Part shown: positions 32,466 through 42,264 of the stretch, in pieces
Position numbering within the stretch: position 1 is the stretch's first letter
How the letters are laid out: the number at the start of each line of letters is the position of its first letter
Origin: Hyphomicrobiales bacterium
Lineage (GTDB): Bacteria; Pseudomonadota; Alphaproteobacteria; Rhizobiales; JACESI01
Length of the DNA: 64,000 bases
Direction: 5' to 3'
Assembly: GCA_039989895.1 (NCBI GenBank)
Contig: JBDXGY010000005.1
Location: forward strand, 1-64,000
Translations under genes and position numbers: made by a program
The notes under the pieces: generated by a model
Seen by the model: only the letters and a program-made list of their open reading frames with translations
Databases searched by the model: none
What the model was told of the DNA's origin: nothing

Positions 32466-34283
32466 CTATTCAGCCGCAGGGCGCACCAATACATCGCTTT
32501 CAAATTGTAATTTAGCAAGCCGCGCATAAAGGCCACCTTTTTTTACTAAGGATGCATGGGTGCCTTGCTCAACAATGCGACCTTCATCCATCACCAAAAT
32601 ACGGTCCGCCTTCAATATGGTAGCAAGACGGTGCGCGATGATAAGGGTTGTTCGCCCCTTCATCAAATCTTCCAAAGCTGCCTGCACATGGGCTTCGCTT
32701 TCGGCATCAAGCGCACTTGTTGCTTCATCCAAGAGAAGGATTGGCGCATCACGCAAAATCGCACGAGCAATGGCAAGGCGTTGTTTTTGTCCGCCCGACA
32801 GCGTGATACCACGTTCACCAACGCGCGCATGATAACCGCCCTTCATTTCATCAATGAAGATATCGGCACGCGCGGCTTTTGCCGCTTTTACGATGGTCGC
32901 ATCATCAACGTGACCTTTTGCGCCAAAACTAATATTGCCGGCAATATCACCGTTGAAGATAACCGGGTCTTGTGGGACCACCGCGAAAAGAGAACGCAAG
33001 GCGTCTGGATCAGCCTGTTTGATATCACTGCCCCCTAAATGCACAGCACCATTGGTCGGGTCGTAAAATCGCGTCAAAAGCTGGAAGATCGTGCTTTTAC
33101 CGGCCCCCGATGGGCCGACAATGGCAACCGTTTCGCCCGGCTCCACAGTAAAGGAGAGATCGGAGACAATGGTTTTGTCAGGCACACCAGGATAGGCAAA
33201 TTGAACTCCATCCACATTGATTGCGCCAGCGCTTATCGGCACTGGATTTTCCGGCACTGTGATTTGTGGCTCCTCGGCAACCAATTCCATCAAACGCTCT
33301 GTGGCACCTGCCGTCTGTTGCATTTCACCCCACACCTCAGACAAGGAACCCATAGCACCAGCGGCAAAAACTGCATAAAGCAGAAATTGCACCAACATGC
33401 CCGGTGCCATATCACCCTCAATGACCGAGCGGGCACCCGCCCAAAGAATTGAAACAATGCTGGCAAAGATCAGAAAGATCAAAATCAGAGTCAAAAATGC
33501 CCGTGTTTTAATTGCATTTCTTGCCGCTTGGTAAGAAGCATCGACAGTCGATGAAAAAACTGATTGAACGCCCTCTCCTGCGCTTAAACTTTGAATCGTG
33601 TGCACCGAGCCTGCCATCTCAGTGGCATAGGCCGATGCATCGGCAAGCTTGTCTTGAGCTGCACGCGAGCGGCGGCGCACAAGACGGCCAAAGGCAATAA
33701 GAGGCAGCACAATTAAGGGAATGGCGAAAACAATCAGACCCGACAATTGTGGGGAGGTATAGACCATCATAATGATGGCACCAATGAAAAGAAGAATATT
33801 GCGAAGCGCGACAGATGCTGTGGAGCCGACCGCCGATTTAATTTGCGTTGTGTCTGCCGTCAGTCGTGAGATTACCTCACCTGTGCGAGCGCTATCAAAA
33901 TAGGCTGCATCGAATTTCAACACGGCAGCAAAGACGTCCTTGCGAATATCCGCAACCGTACGCTCACCGATTTGCGTGACAAAATAATAACGTGCAGCAC
34001 TGGCAAGAGCCAAAACCGCAACCACGCCGATCATTGCTATAAAATAATAATCAATTGTGTCCACGTTCTCGCCTGAAAAGCCATTGGCCACCACCCGACG
34101 CAGCGCCACTGGCACCGTTAAGGTTGCGGCAGAAGCCACAAGCAGAGAGATAAGAGCTGCAACAACAAGCCTTTTATCCTGAAAAATATAAGGAATAAGC
34201 ATCCGCAAAGGCGTGAGTACAGGGCGCTTTGAGTTATCGTTCGCGGTCAGGCTGGTAGGGGTATTTTTATGTTTCGCGGTCAT
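32466..34283 (-). CDS. ABC exporter, fused permease and ATPase (MsbA/lipid-exporter-like)
   Basis: 605 residues. An N-terminal six-helix type I exporter domain (about 25-330) is followed by a nucleotide-binding domain: Walker A GPSGAGKST, Q-loop VVPQDPVIF, signature LSGGQKQRLAIARA, Walker B ILLLDEATSALD and H-loop IIAHRL. It acts as a homodimer in the inner membrane. Members of this half-transporter group export lipids, drugs or peptides; the cargo cannot be told. Divergent from rpmE and nine bases upstream of pyrC. Confidence 0.9.
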   Translation of the reverse strand: MTAKHKNTPTSLTANDNSKRPVLTPLRMLIPYIFQDKRLVVAALISLLVASAATLTVPVALRRVVANGFSGENVDTIDYYFIAMIGVVAVLALASAARYYFVTQIGERTVADIRKDVFAAVLKFDAAYFDSARTGEVISRLTADTTQIKSAVGSTASVALRNILLFIGAIIMMVYTSPQLSGLIVFAIPLIVLPLIAFGRLVRRRSRAAQDKLADASAYATEMAGSVHTIQSLSAGEGVQSVFSSTVDASYQAARNAIKTRAFLTLILIFLIFASIVSILWAGARSVIEGDMAPGMLVQFLLYAVFAAGAMGSLSEVWGEMQQTAGATERLMELVAEEPQITVPENPVPISAGAINVDGVQFAYPGVPDKTIVSDLSFTVEPGETVAIVGPSGAGKSTIFQLLTRFYDPTNGAVHLGGSDIKQADPDALRSLFAVVPQDPVIFNGDIAGNISFGAKGHVDDATIVKAAKAARADIFIDEMKGGYHARVGERGITLSGGQKQRLAIARAILRDAPILLLDEATSALDAESEAHVQAALEDLMKGRTTLIIAHRLATILKADRILVMDEGRIVEQGTHASLVKKGGLYARLAKLQFESDVLVRPAAE

Positions 34284-34474
34284 ATGATACTTTTTACGAG
34301 AAAATTGAGGCTTAAGCCTTATTTCTTTTAAAGGACTGACACTGAAAATAGCAATAGGACTTGTGTCCGCATCAAGTTCGGATTATAGAACCGCATCTAA
34401 TAACGCAGTCAAAACCAAACCGGTCTGAATGTGGCCTGCCCCGTCAGTTTACGGTTTATAAGAAAGCAAACACA

Positions 34475-34699
34475 ATGAAAAAAGATCTGCATCCCGATTA
34501 TCATGTAATTAATGTCGTGATGAATGATGGAACAACCTATCAAACATATTCTACATGGGGTTCTGAAGGCGACACAATGACGCTTGATATCGACCCAACA
34601 ACGCACCCTGCATGGACCGGTGGTAACACACACCTTGTTGACCGTGGTGGTCGCGTGTCTCGCTTTAAAGACCGCTATAAAGGCATTCTCGGCAACTAA
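34475..34699 (+). CDS. rpmE: 50S ribosomal protein L31
   Basis: 74 residues from the ATG at 34475, where the family start [10 protein letters not shown] appears; the longer open frame upstream is not conserved in style. [10 protein letters not shown] marks the C-terminal region. The zinc-binding CxxC pair is absent, so this is the C-minus form, as is usual in Rhizobiales. A clear terminator follows. Confidence 0.96.
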   Translation: MKKDLHPDYHVINVVMNDGTTYQTYSTWGSEGDTMTLDIDPTTHPAWTGGNTHLVDRGGRVSRFKDRYKGILGN

Positions 34700-34723
34700 G
34701 CTGAAACATCTTTGTATTCATTC

Positions 34724-34752
34724 AAAAGCCCGGTTTTGCGACTGGGCTTTTT
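34724..34752 (+). terminator. rpmE rho-independent terminator
   Basis: Stem AAAAGCCC pairs with GGGCTTTT and is followed by TTATTTT, 25 bp past the rpmE stop. It may also serve the NlpC/P60 gene ending on the opposite strand. Confidence 0.85.
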
Positions 34753-34779
34753 ATTTTGATTGAGTTAAATCATCTCATT

Positions 34780-35682
34780 TCATGCAGAAAGCGCGAAAGG
34801 CCGCCTAACCGTGCGTGGTTTTCCATAGAGATAGGAAATGCGCTCAATCGCATCTTTCAGCGGCTCAGAAAATACTGTCATTGTATGACCATTAGCATGA
34901 AGAAAATTTTCCTCATCACGCATCATGCCAACATGGCCGGGCCAAAAAATAAGATCGCCGCGTTTTAATCCACTCAAATCATCGCTCAGCGATATTTCTT
35001 CGCCAATCGTTTGCTCCTGCATATCTGTGTCACGCATGACAGCAATGCCTGCCATGCCCATGGACAATTGAATAAGACCAGAGCAATCAATGCCAAAGGT
35101 CGAACGCCCAGCCCAGAGATAGGCCAATCCCATAACGCTTTCAGCAACCATCACAAAATCACTAGCATATTCATCAAGGTTACGCATATGACGGGCGATC
35201 AACCATCCCTGGTTTGTTTGGAGATATTTCGTCCCTCTTATTTCTTGTTCCCCTATCACCTTTACGTACGCCGCCATTGGTATTTTCATGACAGGTCGTG
35301 ATTTTAAATCTGCCTTTGAATAAAGAAATGTGCCCCGCGACATGACATGATGTGTCGCCTCGGCTGACCCTGCGCGCAGATGCGTTTTCTTCACCCAGCC
35401 GACATAATCATCATGGGACGATTGCCCCCAAAACCAATCACCGCGCTCGCCATAAACCGCAAAATTTTCACCATGGAGTAATTGGGTATCAGCCCCTGCT
35501 TCTTCTTCCGGCTCAGACCTTAAAATACAAACAGCTACGCTGACATTATATATTTTTTCATCAACGAAATGGTCTGCCGACACTATATCTTTTAACGAGC
35601 GCGCAGCCGTGCCATCCCGCATGGGCCTTAGTCGCGGATTATCGGCCAAGTTCTCAGGTATTTCTAAATAGCGCACATCCAT
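34780..35682 (-). CDS. NlpC/P60 family cell-wall hydrolase with SH3 domains
   Basis: 300 residues from the ATG at 35682, seven bases after AGGAG. Two SH3-like segments (about 50-105 and 115-170) precede a C40 peptidase domain with catalytic cysteine in GIDCSGLIQL, histidine in WPGHVGMM and a third polar residue in HANGH. The domain cleaves peptide stems of murein, commonly between D-glutamate and the third residue. No signal peptide is visible, so a cytoplasmic recycling role for murein peptides is more likely than an outside role. Flanked by a MarR regulator and an M17 aminopeptidase on the same strand. Confidence 0.88.
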   Translation of the reverse strand: MDVRYLEIPENLADNPRLRPMRDGTAARSLKDIVSADHFVDEKIYNVSVAVCILRSEPEEEAGADTQLLHGENFAVYGERGDWFWGQSSHDDYVGWVKKTHLRAGSAEATHHVMSRGTFLYSKADLKSRPVMKIPMAAYVKVIGEQEIRGTKYLQTNQGWLIARHMRNLDEYASDFVMVAESVMGLAYLWAGRSTFGIDCSGLIQLSMGMAGIAVMRDTDMQEQTIGEEISLSDDLSGLKRGDLIFWPGHVGMMRDEENFLHANGHTMTVFSEPLKDAIERISYLYGKPRTVRRPFALSA

Positions 35683-35724
35683 CAAAATACTCCTCGTATA
35701 AACTATATAAGAGGCTGAATGAAT

Positions 35725-36075
35725 TTAAAGGGAAAGTAAACTTGCTTTTTGGATGACGATATCACCAAGCTTTTCCACATATAGCGCACCTTCTACAGTG
35801 CGCTCAATAATAACATTGCGCCGATCACTCTCATCTCGAACACGAGACACGAGGCCTTGTTTACCCAGTGTATCTAGAGCGCGAGTAATAACCGGCTTAG
35901 TAACATTCAATTGTTGCGCAAGACCGCGCACAGTGTGGGGCGGTAAGTCCAAATAGATTGTCAATAAAATTGTGAGTTGACGATAGGATAAATCAATATC
36001 ACCCTCTAACACCAAATCAAGATTGACTTGATGCCAAAGCCGTAAAGCCTGACTTGCCCGCAGATCAACTGCCAT
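35725..36075 (-). CDS. MarR family transcriptional regulator
   Basis: 116 residues with a winged helix: the recognition region is LAQQLNVTKPVITRALDTLGKQGLVSRVRDESDRRNVII, whose DxRxx wing is typical of MarR. It is shorter than the usual 140-150 residues. It lies between the aminopeptidase and NlpC/P60 genes on the same strand and may regulate one or both; effector unknown. Confidence 0.85.
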   Translation of the reverse strand: MAVDLRASQALRLWHQVNLDLVLEGDIDLSYRQLTILLTIYLDLPPHTVRGLAQQLNVTKPVITRALDTLGKQGLVSRVRDESDRRNVIIERTVEGALYVEKLGDIVIQKASLLSL

Positions 36076-36189
36076 ATCTATACTCTTAACTCATTACGCT
36101 ACCGTATCAAAAAATAGCGCGATCACAGACAACAAGCAAGGCGAGACGCACAAAGACCTGCTGCATTCTTTTTGTTTAAGGATAGGAGC

Positions 36190-37590
36190 CTAATTATATC
36201 GCGTTTTAATGAATGCATAGAGTGCACGAATTGCTTGTGCCTCTCCCCCCTTGGGGCGTGCAGAGTGAGCGGTTGGTGTCCAACCATAAATATCGAAATG
36301 CCCCCAGATGGCGGCTGATTTAACAAAGCGATCAAGAAAAAGAGCAGCTGTGATTGATCCGGCAAAACCACCTGTTGGTGCATGATTGACGTCAGCAATT
36401 GGCGTATCCAACATTGCTTGATATGGCTCCCACAAAGGCATGCGCCACACTGGATCTTCCATGTCGCGAGCACGAACAGATAGTTCCTCAGCAAATCCGT
36501 CATCATGGGTGTAAAACGGCGGCACATCCGGCCCCAGTGCCACACGCGCGGCACCCGTCAAGGTCGCCATATCAATCAGCAAATCCGGTGCTTCCTCATC
36601 TGCATAGGCAAGCGCATCTGCCAGAACTAGACGACCCTCTGCATCTGTATTCGCGATCTCAACGCTTAAACCAAGCCGCGAGGAAAGAATATCACCAGGG
36701 CGAAAGGCATTGCCTGCAATGGAATTTTCAACAGCTGGAATAAGGACCCGCAAGCGCACAGGCAATTCGGCGTCCATTATCATCTGCGCTAAGCCCAACA
36801 CATTAGCTGCTCCCCCCATATCCTTTTTCATCAAGGTCATAAAGTTGCCGGTCTTTATATTGAGGCCGCCAGTATCAAAGCACACACCTTTGCCGACCAA
36901 TGTTATCTTCGGCATTCGCTCGCTACCCCATCGCATATCAAGGAGCCGCGGCTCGCTTTCGCTAGCGCGGCCAACAGCATGAACCAATGGGAAATTTTGC
37001 TCAATCAAATCATCACCAATGATTTCACTGAAGCTTGCTCCATATTGATCAGCAAGGTCGCGCATGGCGTCAGAAAGTTGTTCCGGCCCCATATCATTGG
37101 TTGGTGTATTTATGAGATCACGGGTCAAGGTTGCTGCCTTGCCCATACGATTAGCTTCTTCAAGAGCCTGCTCATCTGCAACAATAAGCTTGATGACTTT
37201 CCCATCATTAGCCCCTGTGCCATCTCCCTGATAACGGTTGAATTGATAGGCGTCCAATAACCAGGATAAAGCGACAATTTTTTCTACATTCGGTGTTGTC
37301 GAAAAACGATACGTGCCAGCGGGTAAGGCTTTCGTGAGTTTGCCAAATTGAAGGGCTGAGCGTTCACTTCCCGCTTTTGGAGCACCAAAAAAGACCTTTG
37401 CTATTCCTCCACTGTTAGAGGGAAGCAGACAAACCTGACCAGATTTTGCACTAAAATCAACGGTAGCCAGCCACTCGCGGTCGCCCTCACTCATCGACGA
37501 ACATGCTTCATTCATAGTTTCTGGGGTTGTTACTATAATTTCGATCGCATCTTTGGGCTCATCTGCTTGGCTTAATAATTCAACAGGCAT
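36190..37590 (-). CDS. Leucyl aminopeptidase family protein (M17)
   Basis: About 466 residues from the ATG at 37590, which has GGAG upstream; an ATG at 37623 would add 11 residues and lacks a ribosome site. Catalytic M17 domain: VGKGVCFDTGGLNIK, KKDMGGAANVLG with metal-binding Lys and Asp, IPAVENSIAGNAFRPGD, and the family signature NTDAEGRLVLADAL. A cytosolic di-metal exopeptidase that removes N-terminal residues from peptides. With the neighbouring NlpC/P60 hydrolase it could degrade murein-derived or other peptides; this is inference. Confidence 0.9.
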   Translation of the reverse strand: MPVELLSQADEPKDAIEIIVTTPETMNEACSSMSEGDREWLATVDFSAKSGQVCLLPSNSGGIAKVFFGAPKAGSERSALQFGKLTKALPAGTYRFSTTPNVEKIVALSWLLDAYQFNRYQGDGTGANDGKVIKLIVADEQALEEANRMGKAATLTRDLINTPTNDMGPEQLSDAMRDLADQYGASFSEIIGDDLIEQNFPLVHAVGRASESEPRLLDMRWGSERMPKITLVGKGVCFDTGGLNIKTGNFMTLMKKDMGGAANVLGLAQMIMDAELPVRLRVLIPAVENSIAGNAFRPGDILSSRLGLSVEIANTDAEGRLVLADALAYADEEAPDLLIDMATLTGAARVALGPDVPPFYTHDDGFAEELSVRARDMEDPVWRMPLWEPYQAMLDTPIADVNHAPTGGFAGSITAALFLDRFVKSAAIWGHFDIYGWTPTAHSARPKGGEAQAIRALYAFIKTRYN

Positions 37591-37654
37591 AGGGAAAGAC
37601 ACTCCAATTTGATTACGAATCATACAGCTAAACTATAGACACATCATGTCCTTG

Positions 37655-37669
37655 TTAACCAAAGATTAG
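37655..37669 (+). promoter_or_regulatory. CtrA-like box upstream of tadD
   Basis: TTAA-N7-TTAG matches the alphaproteobacterial CtrA consensus TTAA-N7-TTAA at 7 of 8 fixed positions, about 110 bp upstream of tadD. A degenerate ATAACCAT follows at 37671-37678. Binding is inferred only. Confidence 0.3.
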
Positions 37670-37766
37670 GGATAACCATTTACCAATTAGTAAGCATAAA
37701 GTCGGTTATTGGCGTGCAAATTATCTGAATAATCAGATGCCAATCTCCCTTAATTGGATATTGCTT

Positions 37767-38576
37767 ATGATACGATCTTCATTGAACAATCAGACAAATA
37801 AGAGCCATAGCTGGTCGAAACAACTTTTGCGTGGCAGCGTTGTTTTACCTATTACGGCAGCTCTATTATTGGGTGCCTGCGCTTCAACAACCTCGCCGCA
37901 AACAACCGGCAGCATTGTCTCAAGCAGTGACGCTGCTAAAGGTGTACAGTTTTGGGGTGATAAATATCAAAAAAATCCAGCAGATCGCACAGCAGCTCTA
38001 AATTTTGCATCCGCTCTGCGACGGACCGGCAAAGCACAGCAAGCCGTCGCTGTGTTGAGACAAGCATCCATACGACATACAAATGATACCGGTGTTCAAT
38101 CCGCTTATGGCAAAGCTTTGGCTGCAGAAGGACAATTCGAGAATGCTCTCGGTGTCATTCGCGCAGCCCAACGTCCTGACCTACCCGATTGGAAGCTTGT
38201 CTCCGCAGAAGGTGCTATTCTTGATCAAATAGGCAACCACGATGTTGCAAGGGAAAGATATCAATATGCTTTGAGCCTTGCCCCAGCGGAGCCAAGTATC
38301 TTAAGTAATATAGGCATGTCTCATGTACTGACTGGTGATTTACTATCGGCGGAAAAACTCCTCAAACAAGCTTTATCCCGTCCTAATGCTGATGATAGAG
38401 TTCGTCAGAACCTGTCGCTTATTGTAGGGCTTCAGGGGCGTTTTGAAGAAGCTGAAAATATAGCGCGCGCAGACTTGCCACCCGAAAAAGCCGCAGCAAA
38501 CATTGCATATCTTCGTAGCCTTCTCACGCAAGAAAACACTTGGGACAAACTGAAAGACGAAGGTAGAACGGGTTAA
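37767..38576 (+). CDS. tadD: TadD-like TPR lipoprotein
   Basis: 269 residues from the ATG at 37767 (an ATG at 37737 would add ten). Lipoprotein signal with lipobox LLLGACAS, then several tetratricopeptide repeats, for example ALNFASALRRTGKAQQAVAVLRQAS and LSNIGMSHVLTGDLLSAEKLLKQA. TadD is the outer-membrane-associated pilotin-like component of Tad pilus secretion. Its 3' end faces tadC and shares a bidirectional terminator with it. Confidence 0.85.
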   Translation: MIRSSLNNQTNKSHSWSKQLLRGSVVLPITAALLLGACASTTSPQTTGSIVSSSDAAKGVQFWGDKYQKNPADRTAALNFASALRRTGKAQQAVAVLRQASIRHTNDTGVQSAYGKALAAEGQFENALGVIRAAQRPDLPDWKLVSAEGAILDQIGNHDVARERYQYALSLAPAEPSILSNIGMSHVLTGDLLSAEKLLKQALSRPNADDRVRQNLSLIVGLQGRFEEAENIARADLPPEKAAANIAYLRSLLTQENTWDKLKDEGRTG

Positions 38577-38612
38577 TCTTTTAACCAGTACACCCTTTAC
38601 GTATTACACATT

Positions 38613-38649
38613 AAAAAAGGCGCTCCCAATATGAGGAGCGCCTTTTTTT
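38613..38649. terminator. Bidirectional terminator between tadD and tadC
   Basis: A 14-bp stem AAAAAAGGCGCTCC with its complement and an 8-base loop has A/T-runs on both sides, terminating tadD on plus and the tad operon on minus. Confidence 0.93.
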
Positions 38650-38689
38650 ATTAATCTAGTTTGGGCCTTAATTACCCAAAGTATGCATC

Positions 38690-39688
38690 TTACCAAATAT
38701 CTCTTTCATAGAGCTGGATAATCGCCGGTGCGATAATAATCATGAAGAGCACTGGTAAGAAAAAGATAATCATAGGCACCGTCAATTTAGGAGGCAAAGA
38801 CGCCGCTTTATGTTCGGCGGCATTCATGCGTAAATCACGGTTTTCTTGCGCCATAACCCGAAGAGAGGCCCCCACGGGAGTACCAACTTTTTCAGCCTGT
38901 GTAAGAGCAAGGGCACATGCTTTGACACCATCAAGACCTGTTCGTGCTGCAAGATTGTCATAAGCATCTGTGCGCACCTGCAAGAAGGATAATTCTGCTG
39001 TTGTTATAGCAAACTCTTCTGCCAAGGCTGGTGATGATTCTGCCATTTCTTGCGAAACTCGTTTAAACGCCGCCTCTACAGACATGCCGGATTCAACACA
39101 AATAAGAAGCAGATCGAGCGCATCTGGAAAGGCTTGTTGTATGGATAGCTGCCTTTTACTTGTCTGGCTAGAAAGCAACAAATTCGGCAAAACAAAACCA
39201 ATATAAGCGACACAAAGGCAAGCCACTATGCGAATGGTAATAACGTGATCGCTCAAGAGGTTAAAAGTAAAGACGTAAATCAATGCCAGCACAAAAAACA
39301 CTAAAGGCAAAACGACGCGTGCAAAGAGAAAAACAATAACAGGCTTTGGGCCACGATAACCCGCCATAGCAAGCTTTGTGGATATCGAGCCGTCATCAAG
39401 CGCCTCTCTAAGATTAAACTTTTTAACGACACTGGTCATTATTGATTCTTTTTGAACGCCCCCCTGACGCAATGAACCGCTTTGTTCGTTCTTGTCCACC
39501 AAACGGGCTCTCTCACGCGCTCTGATCCGTTCACGTTCTGTAGACACGCTGCGCATCCGTTTACTTAAGTCATCGCGGACAAAAATAGGGCGTGCAAGCA
39601 CCAAGATAGTAATAAAGACCGCCGTAGCCGTAGCCGTTGCAGCAATGCCTTGCGGTCCTGTCAATGTTTCAAAAAATGCATCAAACAT
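38690..39688 (-). CDS. tadC: Tad pilus inner-membrane platform protein TadC
   Basis: 332 residues with an N-terminal membrane segment, two further hydrophobic segments near 110-175, a T2SS-F domain (DALDLLLICVESGMSVEAAFKRVSQEM, then LRVMAQENRDLRMNAAEHKAASLPPKLTVPMI) and a C-terminal membrane helix. Works with TadB as the platform moved by the TadA/CpaF ATPase. Last gene of the minus-strand tad operon, 17 bp after tadB. Confidence 0.93.
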   Translation of the reverse strand: MFDAFFETLTGPQGIAATATATAVFITILVLARPIFVRDDLSKRMRSVSTERERIRARERARLVDKNEQSGSLRQGGVQKESIMTSVVKKFNLREALDDGSISTKLAMAGYRGPKPVIVFLFARVVLPLVFFVLALIYVFTFNLLSDHVITIRIVACLCVAYIGFVLPNLLLSSQTSKRQLSIQQAFPDALDLLLICVESGMSVEAAFKRVSQEMAESSPALAEEFAITTAELSFLQVRTDAYDNLAARTGLDGVKACALALTQAEKVGTPVGASLRVMAQENRDLRMNAAEHKAASLPPKLTVPMIIFFLPVLFMIIIAPAIIQLYERDIW

Positions 39689-39705
39689 TCTGTATCTCGC
39701 TTTGC

Positions 39706-40692
39706 CTAAATCTGAAAATTAATCATCTTGCGCATAACCGCTATGCCCGTCAGCATCATGCCCGCAGCACAAGCCAGAACGATATGTCCCGTAGAGGTCT
39801 CAAAAAGCCTCGCTATATAATCAGGTGAAACAACAGCAACAACGCCAGCAACAACAATAGGAAGTGATCCAATAATACCTGCAGACGCCTTAGCTTCTGA
39901 ACTAATCGCTTTGACTTTCATCCGCATTTTCTTGCGTTCGCGAAGAATTTTACCAAGGTTGGACAAAGCTTCAGACAGCGAACCACCCGAACTTTGCTGA
40001 ATAGTGATAACCGTCGCCAAAAAACTTGTTTCGGGCGTTGGGATATTTTCATTAATTCTTTGGATAGCCTGACCCAAGGGTAGACCCAACTGTTGAGCTT
40101 CGACCACACCACGAAATTCTGAAGCCAGTGGTTCTCTTGCTTCTGATGAAACCAAACGCATACCATCTAACAAAGGCAAACCAGCCTTAATGCCGCGCAC
40201 CATGATATCAATGGCTTCCGGCAAATCATTGGTGAATGCCTTCACCCTACGGTTTTTCAAAAAATTGATCACAAATCGAGGAAGACCAAACCCACCAACA
40301 AATGCAGCGCCAAAAATGAACAAAGGTGGCAATTGAGAGACAAAAGCACCTAAGGCAAAAATTACAGCAGCAACAGCACTCAAAATAAAGAAAGTAGGTT
40401 TGGATATGCTCAACCCAGCCTGATTAAGTCGCAAAGCCAATGATGCCTTTTTCTTGGCCTTACTTTTAGCCTTTTCATCTATTTCTGAGAGCGACGCCTG
40501 TACAGTTTTACGGCGCTTTGCAGACTCAACACCTCGATTTCTTGCTGTAGGGTCTTTTGAGTTCTTGCTAATATTTTGCAGCCGATTATTTGTGCGCTTT
40601 TCTGTGTTTAATTTTGGCAAAAAAATAGCAACTGCGATAAGCATAACACCGACAGCAATCAGCGCGGCGATAATGATAACATTGAGAGGCAC
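39706..40692 (-). CDS. tadB: Tad pilus inner-membrane platform protein TadB
   Basis: 328 residues starting at a GTG with AGGA seven bases upstream. Hydrophobic N-terminus, basic linker, membrane segments near 100-140, a T2SS-F domain (LPEAIDIMVRGIKAGLPLLDGMRLVSSEA and FLATVITIQQSSGGSLSEALSNLGKILRERKKMRMKV) and C-terminal helices. Partner of TadC. Confidence 0.93.
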   Translation of the reverse strand: MPLNVIIIAALIAVGVMLIAVAIFLPKLNTEKRTNNRLQNISKNSKDPTARNRGVESAKRRKTVQASLSEIDEKAKSKAKKKASLALRLNQAGLSISKPTFFILSAVAAVIFALGAFVSQLPPLFIFGAAFVGGFGLPRFVINFLKNRRVKAFTNDLPEAIDIMVRGIKAGLPLLDGMRLVSSEAREPLASEFRGVVEAQQLGLPLGQAIQRINENIPTPETSFLATVITIQQSSGGSLSEALSNLGKILRERKKMRMKVKAISSEAKASAGIIGSLPIVVAGVVAVVSPDYIARLFETSTGHIVLACAAGMMLTGIAVMRKMINFQI

Positions 40693-40776
40693 TTCAGATT
40701 CCTTCTGACTTTGTAACTATCTTTATTCTCGCCTGTATCCTCATTTCATCGATGAGAGATACTCAGGTAAACTATA

Positions 40777-42225
40777 TTAAAATCCGTTTTCTTCAGAAAC
40801 ATTCGCAGCATCCAATGCTTTTCCAAGGCGCTCTTCTTCATTGTAGTAGCGAGCGCGATCCCAGAAGTTTGGTTGGCCAATACCTGTTGAACGGAACTGA
40901 CCGAGAATTTTCCCATTACTATCCTCGCCCTTGATGTCATAGAGGAAGAGATCCTGTGTCGTAATCACATCACCCTCCATACCAACCACCTCGGTGATAT
41001 GCGTGATGCGACGTGATCCATCGCGCAGGCGTGTTGCCTGTACGACCACATCAATCGATCCTGAAATCATTTCACGCACCGTACGAGCGGGCAATGTGTA
41101 GCCCCCCATCGCAATCATGGCTTCCATACGTGCCAGACATTCTCTCGGTGAGTTGGAGTGGATTGTGCCCATTGAACCATCGTGACCCGTGTTCATTGCT
41201 TGCAACAGATCGAAAACTTCTGGTCCGCGCACCTCACCAACGATAATACGTTCAGGACGCATCCGCAGACAGTTTTTAACAAGATCACGCATGGTGATCT
41301 CACCCTCACCTTCCAAATTGGGAGGACGCGTTTCAAGGCGCACAACGTGTGGCTGCTGCAATTGTAGCTCGGCGGAATCTTCGCACGTGATGATACGTTC
41401 ATCCGTATCAATATAGCGCGTCAAACAATTCAAGAGGGTCGTTTTACCAGAACCTGTACCGCCAGAGATGACAACATTACAACGCACACGGCCGATAATT
41501 TTCAATATCTCCGCGCCTTCAGCAGAAATAGATCCAAAACCCTCAAGCTGATCGAGGGTCAGCTTGTCTTTTTTAAATTTACGAATGGTCAGTGTTGGAC
41601 CATCCAATGCCAATGGCGGCGCAATCACATTAACCCGTGAACCATCAGGAAGACGCGCATCACATATAGGACTTGCTTCATCAACACGACGGCCAACCTG
41701 GCTCACGATGCGCTGGCAGATATTCATCAATTGAGAATTATCGCGGAATTTGAGGCCAGTTTCCTCAACTTTACCTTCCACCTCGATGAAGGTAGTGCCA
41801 GCACCATTGACCATGATATCAGCAATATCATCACGGCTTAGCAAAGGCTCCAAAGGACCATAGCCCAAGACATCATTACAAATGTCCGTTAGCAATTCTT
41901 CTTGTTTGGAAATCGACAACGCTAGATTTTTTAAAGCGACAATATCATTGACTATATCGCGAATTTCTTCTCGCGCGCTTTCTTGGTCGAGCACAGCCAA
42001 TTGCGACAGATCGATTGTATCAATCAATGCGGCAAAAACAGATGTCTTAATATCGTAATATTCTTCTGAATGCTCTACAAATTTATCTTTAGGTGCCTTT
42101 TTAGGTGCAGCCATTGGGGCTTGTACCGCAGTATCTTGTACAACTGGTACAGCGCTCTCATTAGCTTCACTTATTGGCGCTACAGGAATATCTTCACTGC
42201 CACCTGAACCACGTTTTCCAAACAT
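40777..42225 (-). CDS. cpaF: Tad pilus assembly ATPase CpaF/TadA
   Basis: 482 residues, VirB11/GspE-like. The N-terminal domain has [28 protein letters not shown], the Walker A is [16 protein letters not shown], the Asp box [11 protein letters not shown], and the Walker B and His-box region is [38 protein letters not shown] hexameric cytoplasmic ATPase that powers Flp pilus extension, and in some species retraction. 84 bp before tadB. Confidence 0.95.
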   Translation of the reverse strand: MFGKRGSGGSEDIPVAPISEANESAVPVVQDTAVQAPMAAPKKAPKDKFVEHSEEYYDIKTSVFAALIDTIDLSQLAVLDQESAREEIRDIVNDIVALKNLALSISKQEELLTDICNDVLGYGPLEPLLSRDDIADIMVNGAGTTFIEVEGKVEETGLKFRDNSQLMNICQRIVSQVGRRVDEASPICDARLPDGSRVNVIAPPLALDGPTLTIRKFKKDKLTLDQLEGFGSISAEGAEILKIIGRVRCNVVISGGTGSGKTTLLNCLTRYIDTDERIITCEDSAELQLQQPHVVRLETRPPNLEGEGEITMRDLVKNCLRMRPERIIVGEVRGPEVFDLLQAMNTGHDGSMGTIHSNSPRECLARMEAMIAMGGYTLPARTVREMISGSIDVVVQATRLRDGSRRITHITEVVGMEGDVITTQDLFLYDIKGEDSNGKILGQFRSTGIGQPNFWDRARYYNEEERLGKALDAANVSEENGF

Positions 42226-42264
42226 TTAATACCCTTCAACTTTTGCGCCTAGAGTCCTGAAACT